A DNA stretch of 64,000 bases, taken from positions 59,686,872 to 59,750,871 of the forward strand of contig OW121852.1 in NCBI GenBank assembly GCA_933228895.1. The letters are read 5' to 3'. This DNA is from Platycnemis pennipes. Lineage: Eukaryota > Arthropoda > Insecta > Odonata > Platycnemididae. Made by a program: the position numbers and the translations under genes. The notes beneath the pieces are model-generated. The model had not been told where the DNA came from, did not search any database, and saw only the letters and a list, made by a program, of their open reading frames with translations. This document shows positions 1 through 11,820 of the stretch, piece after piece; the stretch's first letter is position 1, and every line of letters starts with the position of its first letter.

Positions 1-8
1 TTTTTAAA

Positions 9-115
9 TATATAAAAAGACTAGGCAATTTTATATGAGTTAACTAAACTTTGTTAGGATTACAAACGCATCAAAAATGCTTAGTCTTTGAATTTATATA
101 AAAAGACTAGGCAAA
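9..115 (+). repeat. Pair of 20-bp direct repeats
   Basis: TATATAAAAAGACTAGGCAA occurs at 9-28 and again at 95-114. Between them is a shorter inverted version of the same motif, GCTTAGTCTTT, at about 79-89. The spacing is 86 bp. This could be the edge of a repeat that continues to the left of the window; no family is recognised. Confidence 0.6.
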
Positions 116-129
116 TACATATTTTTTAT

Positions 130-2880
130 AAGTATATCTTACTCAAGTACAGTAGGTTACTGCAGTAATTCCTTTGGGCAAACGCTCACATGAAAGCACT
201 AAGGGGATGATATACTTGGGGGCCTAAAATCATCTCCTCCCCTACCCTACCCTTCTACCCCCACGTCCTGCCTTCAGGAACCCTCTTTTAGGGCAGAAAA
301 CGCTCTGCGGGAACACTGAGGAAGGCATAAAAAATTGAAAAGTTGAAAAATTTCACACGGATATACCGGATCCCATTCTCGATAACGATTCCGTGTAACA
401 TCGACGAGGCCTTTTACCTTCCGCGGAAAAAATAAACATTTCCCTTTGCAAAGAATATTGAGAAGGAGATGGAAGGAGACCGTCTTATGGAGATAGGGTA
501 GTGAGGAAGTTCGATGCGGAAGGAAAGAAAATAAGGTTAAGGAAAAAAATGAACTGCCTGGAAAGCAAAAAAAGAGAGACGGGCGACCAAGGGAGCGAAC
601 TTGAGCCACATCTTTGACGAAAACGTGAGAGGAGAAAGAGAGAGGTAAGGAGAGGGAGAGGAGGAAAAGAAGAGAAGTAAGGCAGGAGGAGAGTGAGGGA
701 AAGGAAGAGGCAGCAGCACCTTCGTCACCGCATCCCTGAGAAGAAGAGAAAAGGCACTATAAGGGGGAAACGAAGATATAACGCCGCGGAGTGCGGGAAG
801 AGGGTCGGGGCTGTAAGAGATTCCTACCTCCACCCTATCTCCGAAGCCAGAAGATAGCGCGTCCTGGACCTTCTCCTAGGCAACGGAGGATTTAAAGTCT
901 TGAGGGTGAAGAGGGAAGTGAGAGACGAGGGCCTTCATGTTGCGAAAATAATATGGCAAAAGAGAACGGAATATATATAGATACGTACATTCACGCCTAC
1001 ATCCACGCACGCGGCCTACGACGCCAGGGAGCTGGAGAAAGGTTAATGAGCGGCCCAGGTTTTACGAGTGGCCCACGCCTCCTAAATGGGTCAAGTGCTA
1101 TAATGTAACTGCCGAGCAGCAGTGCTGAAGAAGGCAGAAGAGAGACCGTGCTTCTAAAATAATGGATCATATGGCGACGTGAAAAGTAAACTGCGGATTT
1201 AGGTGGGTCCTAAAAACTAATCCCGTGCTATGCAATTTCACCAAGGGGTACGACCATGACGTTTAGGAAATACCTGCGAGTTCTTAGGTCTTGGCTGGCC
1301 AGATAAATGAAACTCTCGCCATGCTAGAGGAGTCAAAAGGTAGGAGTCGGGTAAAAGATTGCTCAGGTAGGGTATGTAGTGAGCTCGCTGTCAAATAGCG
1401 TCCGACCCCTGCACGCGGTTTTAACGCTATGCCATAATTTTAGTGATATGTGAGGTTGAAATCGCTAACAAAACCAAAGGTACTGAGAAGGAAATGGGGA
1501 ACCACACAAAGCACACATTCTCTTGAGAAAATACAGAAGGGGTACAGAATGATGAATCCTGCCTCTAGGGGCTGCTGTCGTGGTCAGAAACGGAGAACCG
1601 TACGGGTAAGATGGTCATGAGATTAAACCGTTTGTTGTGCGGAAGAAAGAACAAGTGTAAGAGCAAGGTAGGAAAGACAAAATAGATCTACAGCAGTTAA
1701 GATGGTAGCCTAGAATGTGAGGACAAAGTTAAAGGCGGGAAAGCGAAAAAAATGAAAAATAAAATGAAGATATATAACGACATTAATAATGGATAAAAGA
1801 GGGTCAGAAGGAACACTGAGGCGATAGAAAAAGAGTAATTCGTGGCGACAAGGAAGATCATCTTTAGGATTTTAGGCATAATACAGGAGACAGCTTTGGG
1901 GATAAATTATAGACTATGCACGTCACAGTAAAATAATATGTTATTAATAGCATTAGATGCAACAAAATCATCGTAAGTATTTAATCAATATTTGAAGGTT
2001 TGTGGAAAGCCGGGGATATTTTCTATTCATGTTCCATTCGTAACGAATTACCATTTTATTCGATAAATCTCTTTTCAAACCTTCATATATTCTTCCCGCA
2101 TTCTTACATTCCAAAGCATCTATATATTCAAGACCAACTCCCTATTCTACAGATAACTGTTTGCCATTTCCCTCTATTTATTTTTGTTGCATTTTTCTAA
2201 TATCTCCGATTAACCTTCTTTCCTCTCGTTCAGCACTTAATAATTCATCCATCATCCTCAAAACCAGTTATTCCTCTCATTTATTTAAAAAAAATTGCTA
2301 CTTCCCGATAATCCTTCATTTTCATTCCTAATAAAAATTGTACATTTTTACTACGTAACTTTATTCACTTGATAGTCTTCTTCAATTTCACACCTCTCTT
2401 TATTTAATTCACCAAAAGGCTACCTCTGAAATACGATTTCGCTCCTTGAATACCGAAAAATAGTGACTCAGCTTCAAAACCTATGCATAAACTTGCTAAA
2501 GTACCTTTGACATAACTGAAATGTCCGGCGTTTTCCTAGTGGGCCCCGCCAAGCATCTTGCCAGTATCTGGTGTCGGTGGATGCTTGCTTTTCCTCTAGC
2601 CTTATTTAATTGTAACCCTCATTGAGCATTCTTTTTGACCACACATTGGTCCCCACGTCTACTTTCTTACTCTTCTGACCAACGCATTCCAGTGCCAGAT
2701 TAAAATTGAATTTTTACTGACTGAAACGTCGACAAGAGTCCTCCAAAATCGGCCGTTAGTAATATCTTTGGAAAAATTTAGGCCTAACAGATGATAAATA
2801 GTACTTACAATGAGATCTATTTAGATTCAAGGATTGCGAACTAGCCACGAGCGCCTTAACAAACTTATATCCTGATGTGC
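130..2880. other. Unassigned sequence with a purine-rich tract
   Basis: No conserved frame or transposon end is recognised here. Positions 540-720 form a strongly purine-rich (GGA/GAAA) tract, so the minus strand gives long low-complexity frames rich in Phe, Ser and Leu. These are compositional, not genes. From about 1900 the sequence becomes AT-rich. Positions 2840-2880 resemble sequence near 38990-39060 (both contain GCGAACTAGCCACG or TACGAACTAGCCACGG), which may be a repeat flank. Confidence 0.5.
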
Positions 2881-2884
2881 AATT

Positions 2885-3509
2885 CATCATCATCATCAAG
2901 GGTCAGCAATCCTAGGATTGGTTTGACGCAGTCCTCACCTTCACGTCCTTTACGACCTGTTCTGTATAACTAATACGAGGCCTGCCTTTTCCATTCTTCC
3001 CGTTCACTTTTCCTTCGACGATTGTCTTCATCAGGCCATCGTATCTTAAGATATTGTCACTCGGTCTATCCATTTTATCTTCATCATTCTTCGAAAGCAC
3101 CATATTTCCAATGCTTCCAACCTTTTCTTCTCCGTTGCTATCATCGTCCATGCCTCACTGCCGTAAAGAAACAAGCTCCAGATATACGTTCTGATGAATT
3201 GCTTCCTTACTTCTACACTTGTATTTCCAGCTGTAAGTAGATTCTTTTGAAAGAATGCCCTCTTTGCCTGGGCTATTCTACTCACTATTTCTTTCTTGCT
3301 TCGTCCATCGTTAGTTACTCGGCTTCCTAGATAACAGAACTCTTTAACCTCTTCAAGTTTTTGTTTTCCTAGTTCGACATTGGTTTTCGCCTCTTCTTTC
3401 TTGCTGCACACCAATATCTTAGTCTTCTTCTTATTTATCTTCAGCCGATATCTGGCCATAGTCCTTTCCATGGTTGTTAGCATCTTATTCAGCTCCTTCT
3501 CTGTCTGAT
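2885..3509 (-). pseudogene. RTE-like LINE, 3' fragment with internal deletions
   Basis: This is a minus-strand remnant of the C-terminal part of the same LINE family as the element at 50937-54353. The 3' end carries the family's ATG-repeat tail (CATCATCATCATCAAGG on the plus strand). The readable protein includes LKINKKKTKILVCSK, KEFCYLGSRVTNDGRSKKEI and SLFLYGSEAWTM, which lie downstream of the reverse-transcriptase catalytic box. Relative to the long copy it lacks about 50 bp just inside the 3' end and about 85 bp near 3055, so the frame is broken. Homology stops at about 3509, so the endonuclease and most of the RT are missing. The 5' truncation fits target-primed reverse transcription; the internal gaps are later deletions. 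Confidence 0.88.
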
Positions 3510-3837
3510 AATACCAAGTTTTAAAAAAAATCGAAGATGGTGTATTTGACCTTTGACCACACCTAGTTGTGGGTCCATGCTGTGATGCCATTTAAAATTA
3601 TGAGTATTTGAATGTCAATCCTTTTAATAGGAAATTTAATTACCTTTTCAATGACTCCAACCCCAACTCTGATCTAATCAGACTCGAGCTCTAATAGGAG
3701 CTGACTTATTGCCAGTAAAGTAAAGTAATGCGTGAAAAGGCCACGGAAAGGTCAAATTTTGACCCCCTTATAAATCCCTATCCGATCATCCCAAAAATTG
3801 ATCCCTGATATGCACAATAGTGGAATTTTCACAGGGA

Positions 3838-3908
3838 GAAAGTCCTTCACCTTGACGGGGAATGGAACCCGGAACCCTCTGATTTCCGGCCTGGTGCTTT
3901 AACCAGCC
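3838..3908 (-). repeat. tRNA-like SINE head (minus strand)
   Basis: Read on the minus strand, this has an A-box-like TTGGCTGGTTAAAGC followed about 30 nt later by a B-box-like GGGTTCCATTCCCC, the spacing of a tRNA-derived RNA polymerase III promoter. Similar minus-strand pieces occur at about 39075-39150 and 24690-24780. It is a SINE relic rather than a functional tRNA gene because the acceptor stem is not conserved. Confidence 0.6.
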
Positions 3909-3909
3909 A

Positions 3910-4022
3910 AGGCCCACCTTTCCTCCGGTTCCAAAAATTCCTTCCTCTAACCATAACCAATACCAATCCTGAATGGCCCAAATGGAATTAGCTGCTGGTC
4001 GTCTCCCCTGAATATCTGTCCC
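3910..4022 (+). repeat. 3' tail of the GGGACGTTAAA SINE family
   Basis: The segment with TTTCCTCCGGTTCC and, further on, GGAATTAGCTGCTGGTCGTC resembles the tail of the SINE at 55779-56105 (GGTCTTAGCTGTCAGTCGCC) in the plus orientation. It abuts a tRNA-like head lying in the opposite orientation, so this is a composite of two SINE pieces. Confidence 0.5.
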
Positions 4023-4029
4023 TGCATAC

Positions 4030-5535
4030 TACTGTAGGACAGTGAAAGATGCAAACTTTGTAGATTCAGGTAATCTTCGCCATCGCCAGCGACATAGCCA
4101 TCGGTATATATCGCCAGCACCCCAAATCAGACAGAGCCTACTGATTTTTACAGTCCTTTTTAGTATTCCTGACGCTTTGCAACATGGAGCTGAGGTAGAG
4201 CTTGCATGGCTTGAGATAGAGCTTGCTTAGGCTTGCATGCACAACATTAATTTACACAAAACATTTGGGCATATAGCATTAGATATAAAAAGGAGAGTTT
4301 ATAGCATCTTGAGTTTCGCATCCATTCAATTTGCTTCGATACCGGGGAAATATTTAGATATAATTATTACTTATATTATATTCATAGGCGGAATTCCCAT
4401 CGCCATGATAAGACGCAAATGATGATAACCCACCTTTTCGTACACAAGGCTTGGGTACGAAAGGAAGGATACACATTGGATAAGAGGGTGGGGAATACAG
4501 CGTCGTATTACTCTTGAATTTTGACCTGAAGTGATAGCACTACATTTTCCGAGCCCGGATGATTATACTCTGGGGGCTAATGGGTTTGTTAATTCACCAT
4601 ACGCAGGAGACGGTACGCATTGTCCTCCCACACAATATCCGACAGGACGGGATCACAATGTTAAGACAACGTCGCCCGGATGAAGGACACCGAATGTCGT
4701 CACGATAGCTACCCACCGTATCACCACGACATCCAATGCGGCCGAAGGCAGGTGATAACAATGCGGTTTTCTCCCATCTAGATCCCCGGCTATCCATTTC
4801 TAAATGAGCTCTACATCCGCAAAGGCCATTCGTTAGTAATTAATTGAAAACAGCGTACTTAGGATCTGCAGAGTGATAAATTACTGCATTTGCTGACTCG
4901 GAGGTTTAGCCAAAACTGAAATAGTGAATAATTGATAGATTGGTCACAAGGAATCTTAGGTCCTCAAAATTTTTCAAAGAGTCTATGCACGCTGAGAACA
5001 CAAATAAAGGCAGCTTTTCTTTGTAAGTTGTTGTCATCCCGTGGAAAGAAGAACCCCTGAAGGGAAGACAGATTTTTCCAACACTTATTTACTTAATTAA
5101 AGCTTCGATGGAGAGAATTTACCACTCGATATACACGAGAAATCAAATGCTAACATTACCTAATAATAATATGTTACTAGTTAAACCAGCAGGGGTCGGC
5201 TTGAAAAGATGTGCATTAAGTTGAAGATTGCATGGAACATCATTTAAGTAGGTTATTTTCTTATTTGATTCGCAGTACATCAAGAGTGACACACCAGGAT
5301 AAGTAAACAGAAAGACCTAGATCGTGAGATAAACAGAAAAACTTAGTCTTAGTGAGAGAAATAAGTAATAAAAATATTCCATTACCAATATAAGGATCCA
5401 GGTTCGATTACAAGATAATATTTTGAGGGAATCCTCCTCGGAGATCGCGTGGAGAACTTCTTACTTTCAGTATTTAGATATTCAATTGTGAAACTATGAA
5501 ATCGAAGTAAAAGTATGGTATCCTTGGTGCCTTAC
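4030..5535. other. Unassigned sequence
   Basis: I recognise no gene or element. A short imperfect local repeat (GAGCTTGC / GGCTTGCATG) lies at about 4195-4245. The small open frames have no visible motifs and biased composition. Confidence 0.4.
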
Positions 5536-5540
5536 ATTGC

Positions 5541-5660
5541 ATCTACGTCTACGCGATACCCTTCAAGCCACCGCGAGGACAGGCAGGGCAGTGTGTGGCA
5601 GGGGGTGAAGGTTACTAAGCATGCACTATTGACATGCAAACAAGCTACTAAATGGAAACA
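5541..5660 (-). repeat. CR1/jockey-like LINE 3' UTR fragment (minus strand)
   Basis: It matches, in reverse orientation, the 3' UTRs at 17290-17412 and 40270-40389: the CTACGTCTACGCGATACCC tail, then GCCACCGCGAG, GTGTGTGGCAGGGGGTGAAG and GCATGCAC. A roughly 13-bp insertion (ACAGGCAGGGCAG) interrupts the conserved hairpin. Only the 3' end is present, as expected of a strongly 5'-truncated LINE insertion. Confidence 0.8.
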
Positions 5661-7460
5661 TGCTACATAATAGGATTTCACGCAACTAGATGGTTAGTAT
5701 CTACATTGAGGTCATGTCAACGCCGGATATTTCTCTACCTACTCGGAGTAACCGCAACACATAACTGTAGCGGTACTAGTGATAGGTACCGGTTCATAAC
5801 GGAAACATTTATAAAAATGCAGGAACTTGAATCAAGTCCTTTGGCAATGAAAACCAGTACTCATCAACGCTAAAGCATAGAGAGGTCACCAGTCATAAAT
5901 TTAAAGTTGAGGTAAAAAAATGGTTAGGGAAAAAAGGTTTAAACAGGGAGATACATAAATTTTCGATTAATTATAGGAAACCAAAATGTCCAAGCCAAAA
6001 GTCCAAAAAAAAGGAAACCAAAATGTTTCATCAAACGACGCGTGCCTTAAAAATACCCCAATCAAGAAATTGTACATATTACTATAAAATACTGGTAACG
6101 TTAATACCATGAACGTGTGGACATAAAACGTTTAGATGCATCATATCCACTAGACTTTCCAGTGCAGCTGCAGTGGTCAAGGGAAAGAGTAAACCCAACC
6201 CACCACGATTTGGTTTACTCTACGAGGAGGGAGAATTTCAGTTCATTACGATATATATGAAATAAAAGACAAGAGAATATCATTATCTGTGTATATGATC
6301 AAGATTAGGAATTATGTCACATTCTGGTTACACGGCTGAATTAACAAAGTTCGACGACTCTCATACATAAGTGTATGCGTCGTAATAAGGCCCAGGAGAA
6401 AAGCGTGAACAATAGAGGTAAACCTTTCGTGTAGTACGAGGAAAAACTAATCAAGCGAGCTACAATAACGCAGATGTTGTTGAAGGAAAGAGCAAAATGT
6501 CACATCGGTTCTATAGGGTAAAGGAAATATCATGACACAAGTCATAACATTTACTACACTCTTCGATGCAAGATGAACTAGGGGTATGCAAAGGATAGAC
6601 GAGTGGGGCCAAAGTGATCAATGCCCCATCAGAGCAATGAACCGGAAACAAATACTATCATAGCTATTGTCTATCACTCACGGGAGTTGACTAGTCCCGT
6701 TGTCCTTATGAAAATGAGACCGGTGAAGCATAGCTAACATTTTCTGCCTATACCTACGACGAGGTAAACAGACGAGCCAAACAAGAAAAGACAGGGAAAA
6801 AAACACACTACGCACACATCGTGCCATAATCATTATTAATGAAAAGGTTTATTCGATCGTGAAATAGAATACTTGATGCCACTCGGAAATCGAGGAAGAT
6901 AACGGCACGCACCTCATTTACAGACAGATACACGGAACAGGAGGAATCGGGAAATGGAAGTTGTCAATGAACAGGAAAACTGGAGGACGGTAAATCAATA
7001 TTGATGTCGAAAAATAAATTAAGATGTGAGCTTAGGGAGATTGTGAGAAAATACTCCCTAAATCAATATTGAAAGAGGCACTGATTGCTTCTATCAAAAT
7101 GTCTTGTCAAAGTCTCATCACATGCGGGGTGACCTCTCATCAACGCCTTCTTCTAAGTTTAAAATAAACTTACTCAAAGATCGTACAAAATTAAACCTAT
7201 GTCGGAGCAAATTTTCAATGTGAGCCTTTTCCATGTTTTCCAGCAAATAATATTTATTGGAGTCTCATCATGGCACAGGACGATTAAATACAGCCCAAGG
7301 ACTTTGAGTGCGTCATTATCGAAAAAAAAATTAACTGGATTTGAAAACAGTTCATGCTTCACTTTTACATATAGTATAATTTTAAAGCGACAAAATGGTT
7401 GACTAATTTCTCTAATATGGTAGGTAGTTTGAGGCCATAATTAAGACATATAAAATACTA
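5661..7460. other. Unassigned AT-rich sequence
   Basis: I recognise no conserved coding motif, tRNA-like box or transposon terminus. An imperfect palindrome around CCAGTGCAGCTGCAGTGG lies at about 6160. Small open frames overlap on both strands near 7174-7402 and look random. Confidence 0.4.
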
Positions 7461-7926
7461 GCTGAAGGTGCCCGTTGAAATTCAACGGGAGGGAGAAACG
7501 GGAGGGAAGTTAGCTATGACTCCAAGCCACTATTGGAACCGTAAATATAATTTAAACCAATGTAAGCATATTATTACTGCCTGGACTCACCTGGTCCTTT
7601 ACAAAAATAAGAATATTATTTAGAAACTTTCAGGCCAGAAGATACAGAGGAGGTTGGAAGGGAGGGTGCATACGATTCTCTCTATTGTTGACCAGGCCAG
7701 ATTCGGGTTTTTGGGAATGGTAGCACCCACCTTTTCGGCAAAAATTTTTTCTCTGGCCCATTATGCATTTTGTCTGCCTCAATTCTCCAACTTCATGACA
7801 ATGGCGTCAATGAGCTTCCTACGAATACGCATTAATGCATTTTATTCCAATTGCAGTAAATTCTATTCTCATTACCTAGTTCAGATTTAGCCTGCTTAAA
7901 TCAGGCACTTGTCACTCGGTTGCGTA

Positions 7927-8223
7927 CACTGTAAAAAGTAGATCTGATTTTAAGGTACAAAAGCGATCTGAATTTCAGATGAAACAATTTTAAGACAGGG
8001 TATGTTGAATTTCAGCAGTAATATCTTGTCTAAAAATAAGGCAGGTGAACGACTGAAAATCAGACCATCCAGAATCCTGCTCCCTCTGCTTCCTGCTTAA
8101 CTGCTCCTGCACCAACCATCCATGTTCCTGCCTCTTCCGCACCTTGAATCCGTGTTCCTGCCTTACAACCAGACAGCGCTTAAATTCAGATCGCACTGAA
8201 AATCAGATCAACTTTTTACAGTG
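7927..8223. mobile_element. 297-bp MITE with terminal inverted repeats and TA duplication
   Basis: The left end CACTGTAAAAAGTAGATCTG is mirrored by the right end, whose reverse complement is CACTGTAAAAAGTTGATCTG. The inverted repeat continues with a second matching block (GCGATCTGAATTT) after a short indel, giving roughly 45 bp per arm. Both ends are flanked by TA (7925-7926 and 8224-8225), the target duplication typical of Tc1/mariner-type elements. There is no coding capacity. The interior holds short direct repeats of GTTCCTGCCT. Superfamily assignment is an inference from TA plus the CACTGT ends. Confidence 0.85.
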
Positions 8224-8394
8224 TATATTCACACCTTCTACTGAATATATTTGACCTACAACTATATTGCAATTTGTTTCATCTTGCTACTCTTATTATT
8301 GATTAGACTTCATTTAAGTTTTTATCACTTTCTTGTGTCTCAAAAGACAACAATTCTGAAAGCGGTTTACTTCGGAATATGGTATAAATCAATA

Positions 8395-9110
8395 AAAATT
8401 CACCTTTTGAACCCCGCAGAAGCTATCATTTAGATAATTTTAGTTTCACCGTATGCAAACCTATTTGATCTGGGAGTAAAGCGAAAAGTAGTGATGAAAT
8501 GAAATGGCCTAATGAAATGGCCGATACAGATTCAACAATTAGCTGCGATACATCTCTTTGTACCTTTCAATATCTTCACGAAAAGAACAATGCTGTTTAC
8601 AGCATCGCTATTGGACGATTATTTTTAGCATCATTGCAATGGCATCAAAGAACATCCCACGGATACGTAATGAGACATTATGCTCCATTGGGATTTGAAT
8701 TTTATTCCCTGGTTTATGTTAAACTATCTCCAATCTCAAGCTATTTCGCTTGATGACGATTTCGAAAGCGTTCCATATCTTTTCTTCACGTCCCAGGTTG
8801 GTTCATATGAACAGACCCGTAGAGAAATAAAAAAAATCACAATTTGAATACCGCTGAAGCATTCATTTAAATACTCCTAATTTGGACCGAATGCAAAACT
8901 TCTAAATCTGTGATTAGCGCTAGCAGTCAGCACGTATCTTTGTGCGCAAAAATAAGGCTGACCTTGCTTCACGAATAGCCTACAATGCCTTCAGTACATT
9001 CCTATATCCTCGCGAAAAGCACGATTCCGTTTACGGCATCCCTAAATGGCTAACTGCTAAAGCATCAACGATGCATTTCGGAGACGACAATGGCAAAGGC
9101 CGTAGCAACG
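8395..9110 (+). repeat. Diverged tandem duplication, period about 435 bp
   Basis: The segment from about 8395 (TTTTGAACCCCGCAGAAGC, later CGTATGCAAACC) is repeated in degraded form from about 8830 (TTTGAATACCGCTGAAGC, later CGAATGCAAAAC). Further matching blocks include TTCACGAAAAGAACAATGCT versus CTCGCGAAAAGCACGATTCC. Each unit contains a small open frame, but neither shows a known motif. It may be the internal repeat of the surrounding 7461-9515 element. Confidence 0.5.
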
Positions 9111-9337
9111 CTTGGAAAAGAACCGAAAGATACAAAAAATTTCAACATAAATTATACAATGCCCAGAAAACTGGAGAGCAAAGAGTAAATCGGTTAAAAG
9201 AGTAAGAAAGTTTAAACATTTTCCCATTATATACAGAAAGAAATCGATTAATATTTAGTTATTTTACGGAGCGAAAGACAAAATTCTTGCGCTACCATAA
9301 ATTGAAAAAGTCCATTTAAGCCAATTTAAATACATAA

Positions 9338-9372
9338 TTGGCGCCAGGAATCGAACCCGGGCCCTGAGCCTT
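9338..9372 (-). repeat. tRNA-like B-box fragment
   Basis: On the minus strand GGGCCCGGGTTCGATTCCTG contains a perfect RNA polymerase III B box (GGTTCGATTCC). No matching A box is visible upstream, so this is a SINE fragment rather than a tRNA gene. Confidence 0.5.
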
Positions 9373-10468
9373 TTTTATATAGCCTATAGTATATACCTTC
9401 TTGTGTATACGCTAGAATCCTACAAAATTTCAGCTTGATCGGTTCAGTAGTTTTTGAGGAGATGCGTTACATAAAGCTGGCAGACAGATTCCACTTCATT
9501 TTTATATATATGTATGATTACGGCTTGATTTCATTGCCACAGTGAAATTAAATCAAACTTTTAAAGCTAACATGATCCATTGAGTAGCTTTGTTCCTTTA
9601 AAAAATAAAACATTCCTAAATCTCTGCCTCCACATTTGATGGATATGGTAATAAGTAACGGTATCCTATCGATAACCCCCGATTCATAACGTACTTGATT
9701 TTTATGAAGAATCCATAATTTTGCAGCCAAACTAAGTTGCCAACATGCAGAAAAACTGGACATAAAATTTGTAAACAGCTACTTAGGAATTAGTAAAAGT
9801 TGCAGCAGCTTGAAATGAAATAAGACTCATACGCACATTGGGATTTTTTTAACCTTTTTATAAGGTGTGCAATAAGGTGGTCCAAAATCGCAAGAAAAAA
9901 ATAAAAGTTAAAAATGTTCATCTCCACATTGCTGCCCTTGTTCCACTAGGTAAACTGAAATACCATGCCGAAATTTGGATCAATAAGATGATGTTTAGGG
10001 GTCCCTATGATTTGAATGTTTTGAAGAAATAAACATTTTTTAGCAATCGATCTAAAGTTTGCCATTTACTGGTTCCTGTTAGAAAATTACTGGACTATTC
10101 CATTGTACTGTAAATAGACAGGAAGTTTTACTTAGTGATATCATTTCTCAATAGATAATAGCACATTCCAGTGTTTACTGAGAAAATATTTCCATAGAAC
10201 AACACTAGAAAGCAGTAGCAGTAGAGAGATATAGTATTACCTAGGTATTCTCATCAAACTGACAGGCGGCCATTCTGTGCCAGCTAACAGTGTCATTGTC
10301 ATACTTTGTAAATCTCTATTCTAATAAAACACAAGGTTTATATAATTAATAATACCTAGATTTTAGAATTAATCACACAATATAAAGGTAGAGTAATAAA
10401 TATTTAAATTGACATATCGAGTACCTACCAGGCCTACCTAACTTTTGGAGCGCACGTTTGCTAAGGTT

Positions 10469-10497
10469 AATATGGTAGATCTTATATCTACCATATT
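10469..10497. repeat. Short perfect hairpin
   Basis: AATATGGTAGAT and ATCTACCATATT form 12-bp perfect arms around a 5-nt loop (CTTAT). It sits inside the hAT element, just before the first transposase segment. No role is known. Confidence 0.7.
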
Positions 10498-10518
10498 AAA
10501 TCTCTTGGTTGCAGGCAG

Positions 10519-11820
10519 ATGTGGCTCAATGGAAAGCCTACTGAATCACTGCCCAAATCTAGACTTTCAAAACGAAACATGTTACAACGACGTGTTTTCC
10601 ACCACATTAACCAAAATTTGGGCTTAAAAAAAGGTGCAAGAGCCATTGTTGAGGATGCACTGAAAATTTGGGGTATGGCAAGAATTCCTACTCAAAGAAT
10701 AAATGCATTTGAAAGAAAACTTATAAAATTGTACTCAGACAAAATGTGCGGGCTCTAGTATTTGACACAACAGATGCCAATACAGGCCTGAAGAGTGGAG
10801 CATGTACTATTCTCGAGGAGAGTTTAGGAACTAGTCTTGTGTGGATTCCATGCAGGCACCATGTACTTTAACTCATGTTGTCTTCTTCTTTACTACAGCA
10901 TTTGGAGTCAGTGGGGGTCCAGGTGTCGCAATATTTAAGCATTTCCAGAAACAATGGCCTCGTTTGGGTATTCATCGGCCCAGACTACCAAAGTAGCCTG
11001 ATCATCACAACCCAATGGCCTCGTATCGACAAGCTAATATATTCTCAAGGCAGTGATGATCTGTATGATTCCAATGAAATCAAGATGTTAAAGAGGAGAA
11101 ATGATGGGATATTATGCTGCTATTTTAGAGGACCCAATTAAGTCAAAGTAGCCTAGAGATGATTACCTCGAGCTTTTAAAGTTGTGTTATACCTTTCTTG
11201 GTGGTCAAAGTCCTAATTGATCCAAAGAGAAATTGCGAGCACCAGGTGGTTTGCACAACACACGTTGGATGGCAAAGGCTATTTATTCCCTTAAAATTTA
11301 CTTATTTAGAGATCAGTTCACCTTTACAGCTGGAGAAAAAAAAGGAATCACTGAAGTAAGCTTGTATGTAGCTCTCATCTACGGTCGACATTGGAATGAG
11401 GCCCCCAAAGCTGAGAAAGCTGTCATGAATGACGCGATTCTTTTAAAACAAATTGAAGCTTATCCCAACTGCAATGTTAAGAAGGCTGCTTTGGTAGCTT
11501 TTCACCGCCATCTGTGGTTCTTTTCAGAGCATTTGGTTGGACTTCCCCTCTTTGATTCCAGTGCCTGTGACTCTACCAAAGTTAAAATGGTTACCAACCT
11601 ACAGCGCTCACCAAAAGCCAAGACTCTTAAGAGAGTTGAGAGTAAAACATTTAAACATGACACTCCTCTGGAAACATATGTGACACAGCAAACTACAGAA
11701 CTCTTTGACATTCTCCATAAAGATGGGAATGAAAAGGCTGCTTCATTTCTTAAAAAGAACCTAAGTTGTGGGATTCGGATCCCGATTACATACAACTCAA
11801 ACAGGCAGTTCACAAGATGA
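10519..11820 (+). pseudogene. hAT-like transposase, decayed
   Basis: Three readable pieces in changing frames lie in the expected order. The first (10519-10758) contains LQRRVFHHINQNLGLKK and GMARIPTQRINAFERKL. A frameshift near 10750 leads to ALVFDTTDANTGLKSG and WIPCRHHVL, which look like the acidic catalytic motif and Cys/His region of a family of uncharacterised hAT-like transposases I recall from Hydra and aphids. A stop-containing stretch follows to about 11157. The third piece (from about 11157, one internal stop at 11218, then 11233-11820) has DDYLELLKLCYTFLGG, LHNTRWMAKAIYSLKIYLF and FSEHLVGLPLFDS. At least one frameshift and several stops make it non-functional. The DNA-transposon identity is well supported by the 8-bp flanks; the family match is from memory. 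Confidence 0.75.

Larger units (their letters stand above)
7461..9515 (+). mobile_element. Candidate non-autonomous element with ACTAGCTG head and T-rich TATA tail
   Basis: The left side begins ACTAGCTGAAGGTGCCCG and continues with a 9-bp hairpin (CCCGTTGAA / TTCAACGGG, 7472-7490). The right side reads AATTTCAGCTTGATCGG, TTCAGTAGTTTTTGAGG and CTTCATTTTTATATATATG. From memory of arthropod repeats, the head and tail belong to one widespread element type, so I infer they mark the two ends of one insertion. No transposase or RT is visible inside, and I see no target duplication. The interior contains a nested MITE and a diverged internal duplication, so the outer limits are tentative. Confidence 0.4.
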
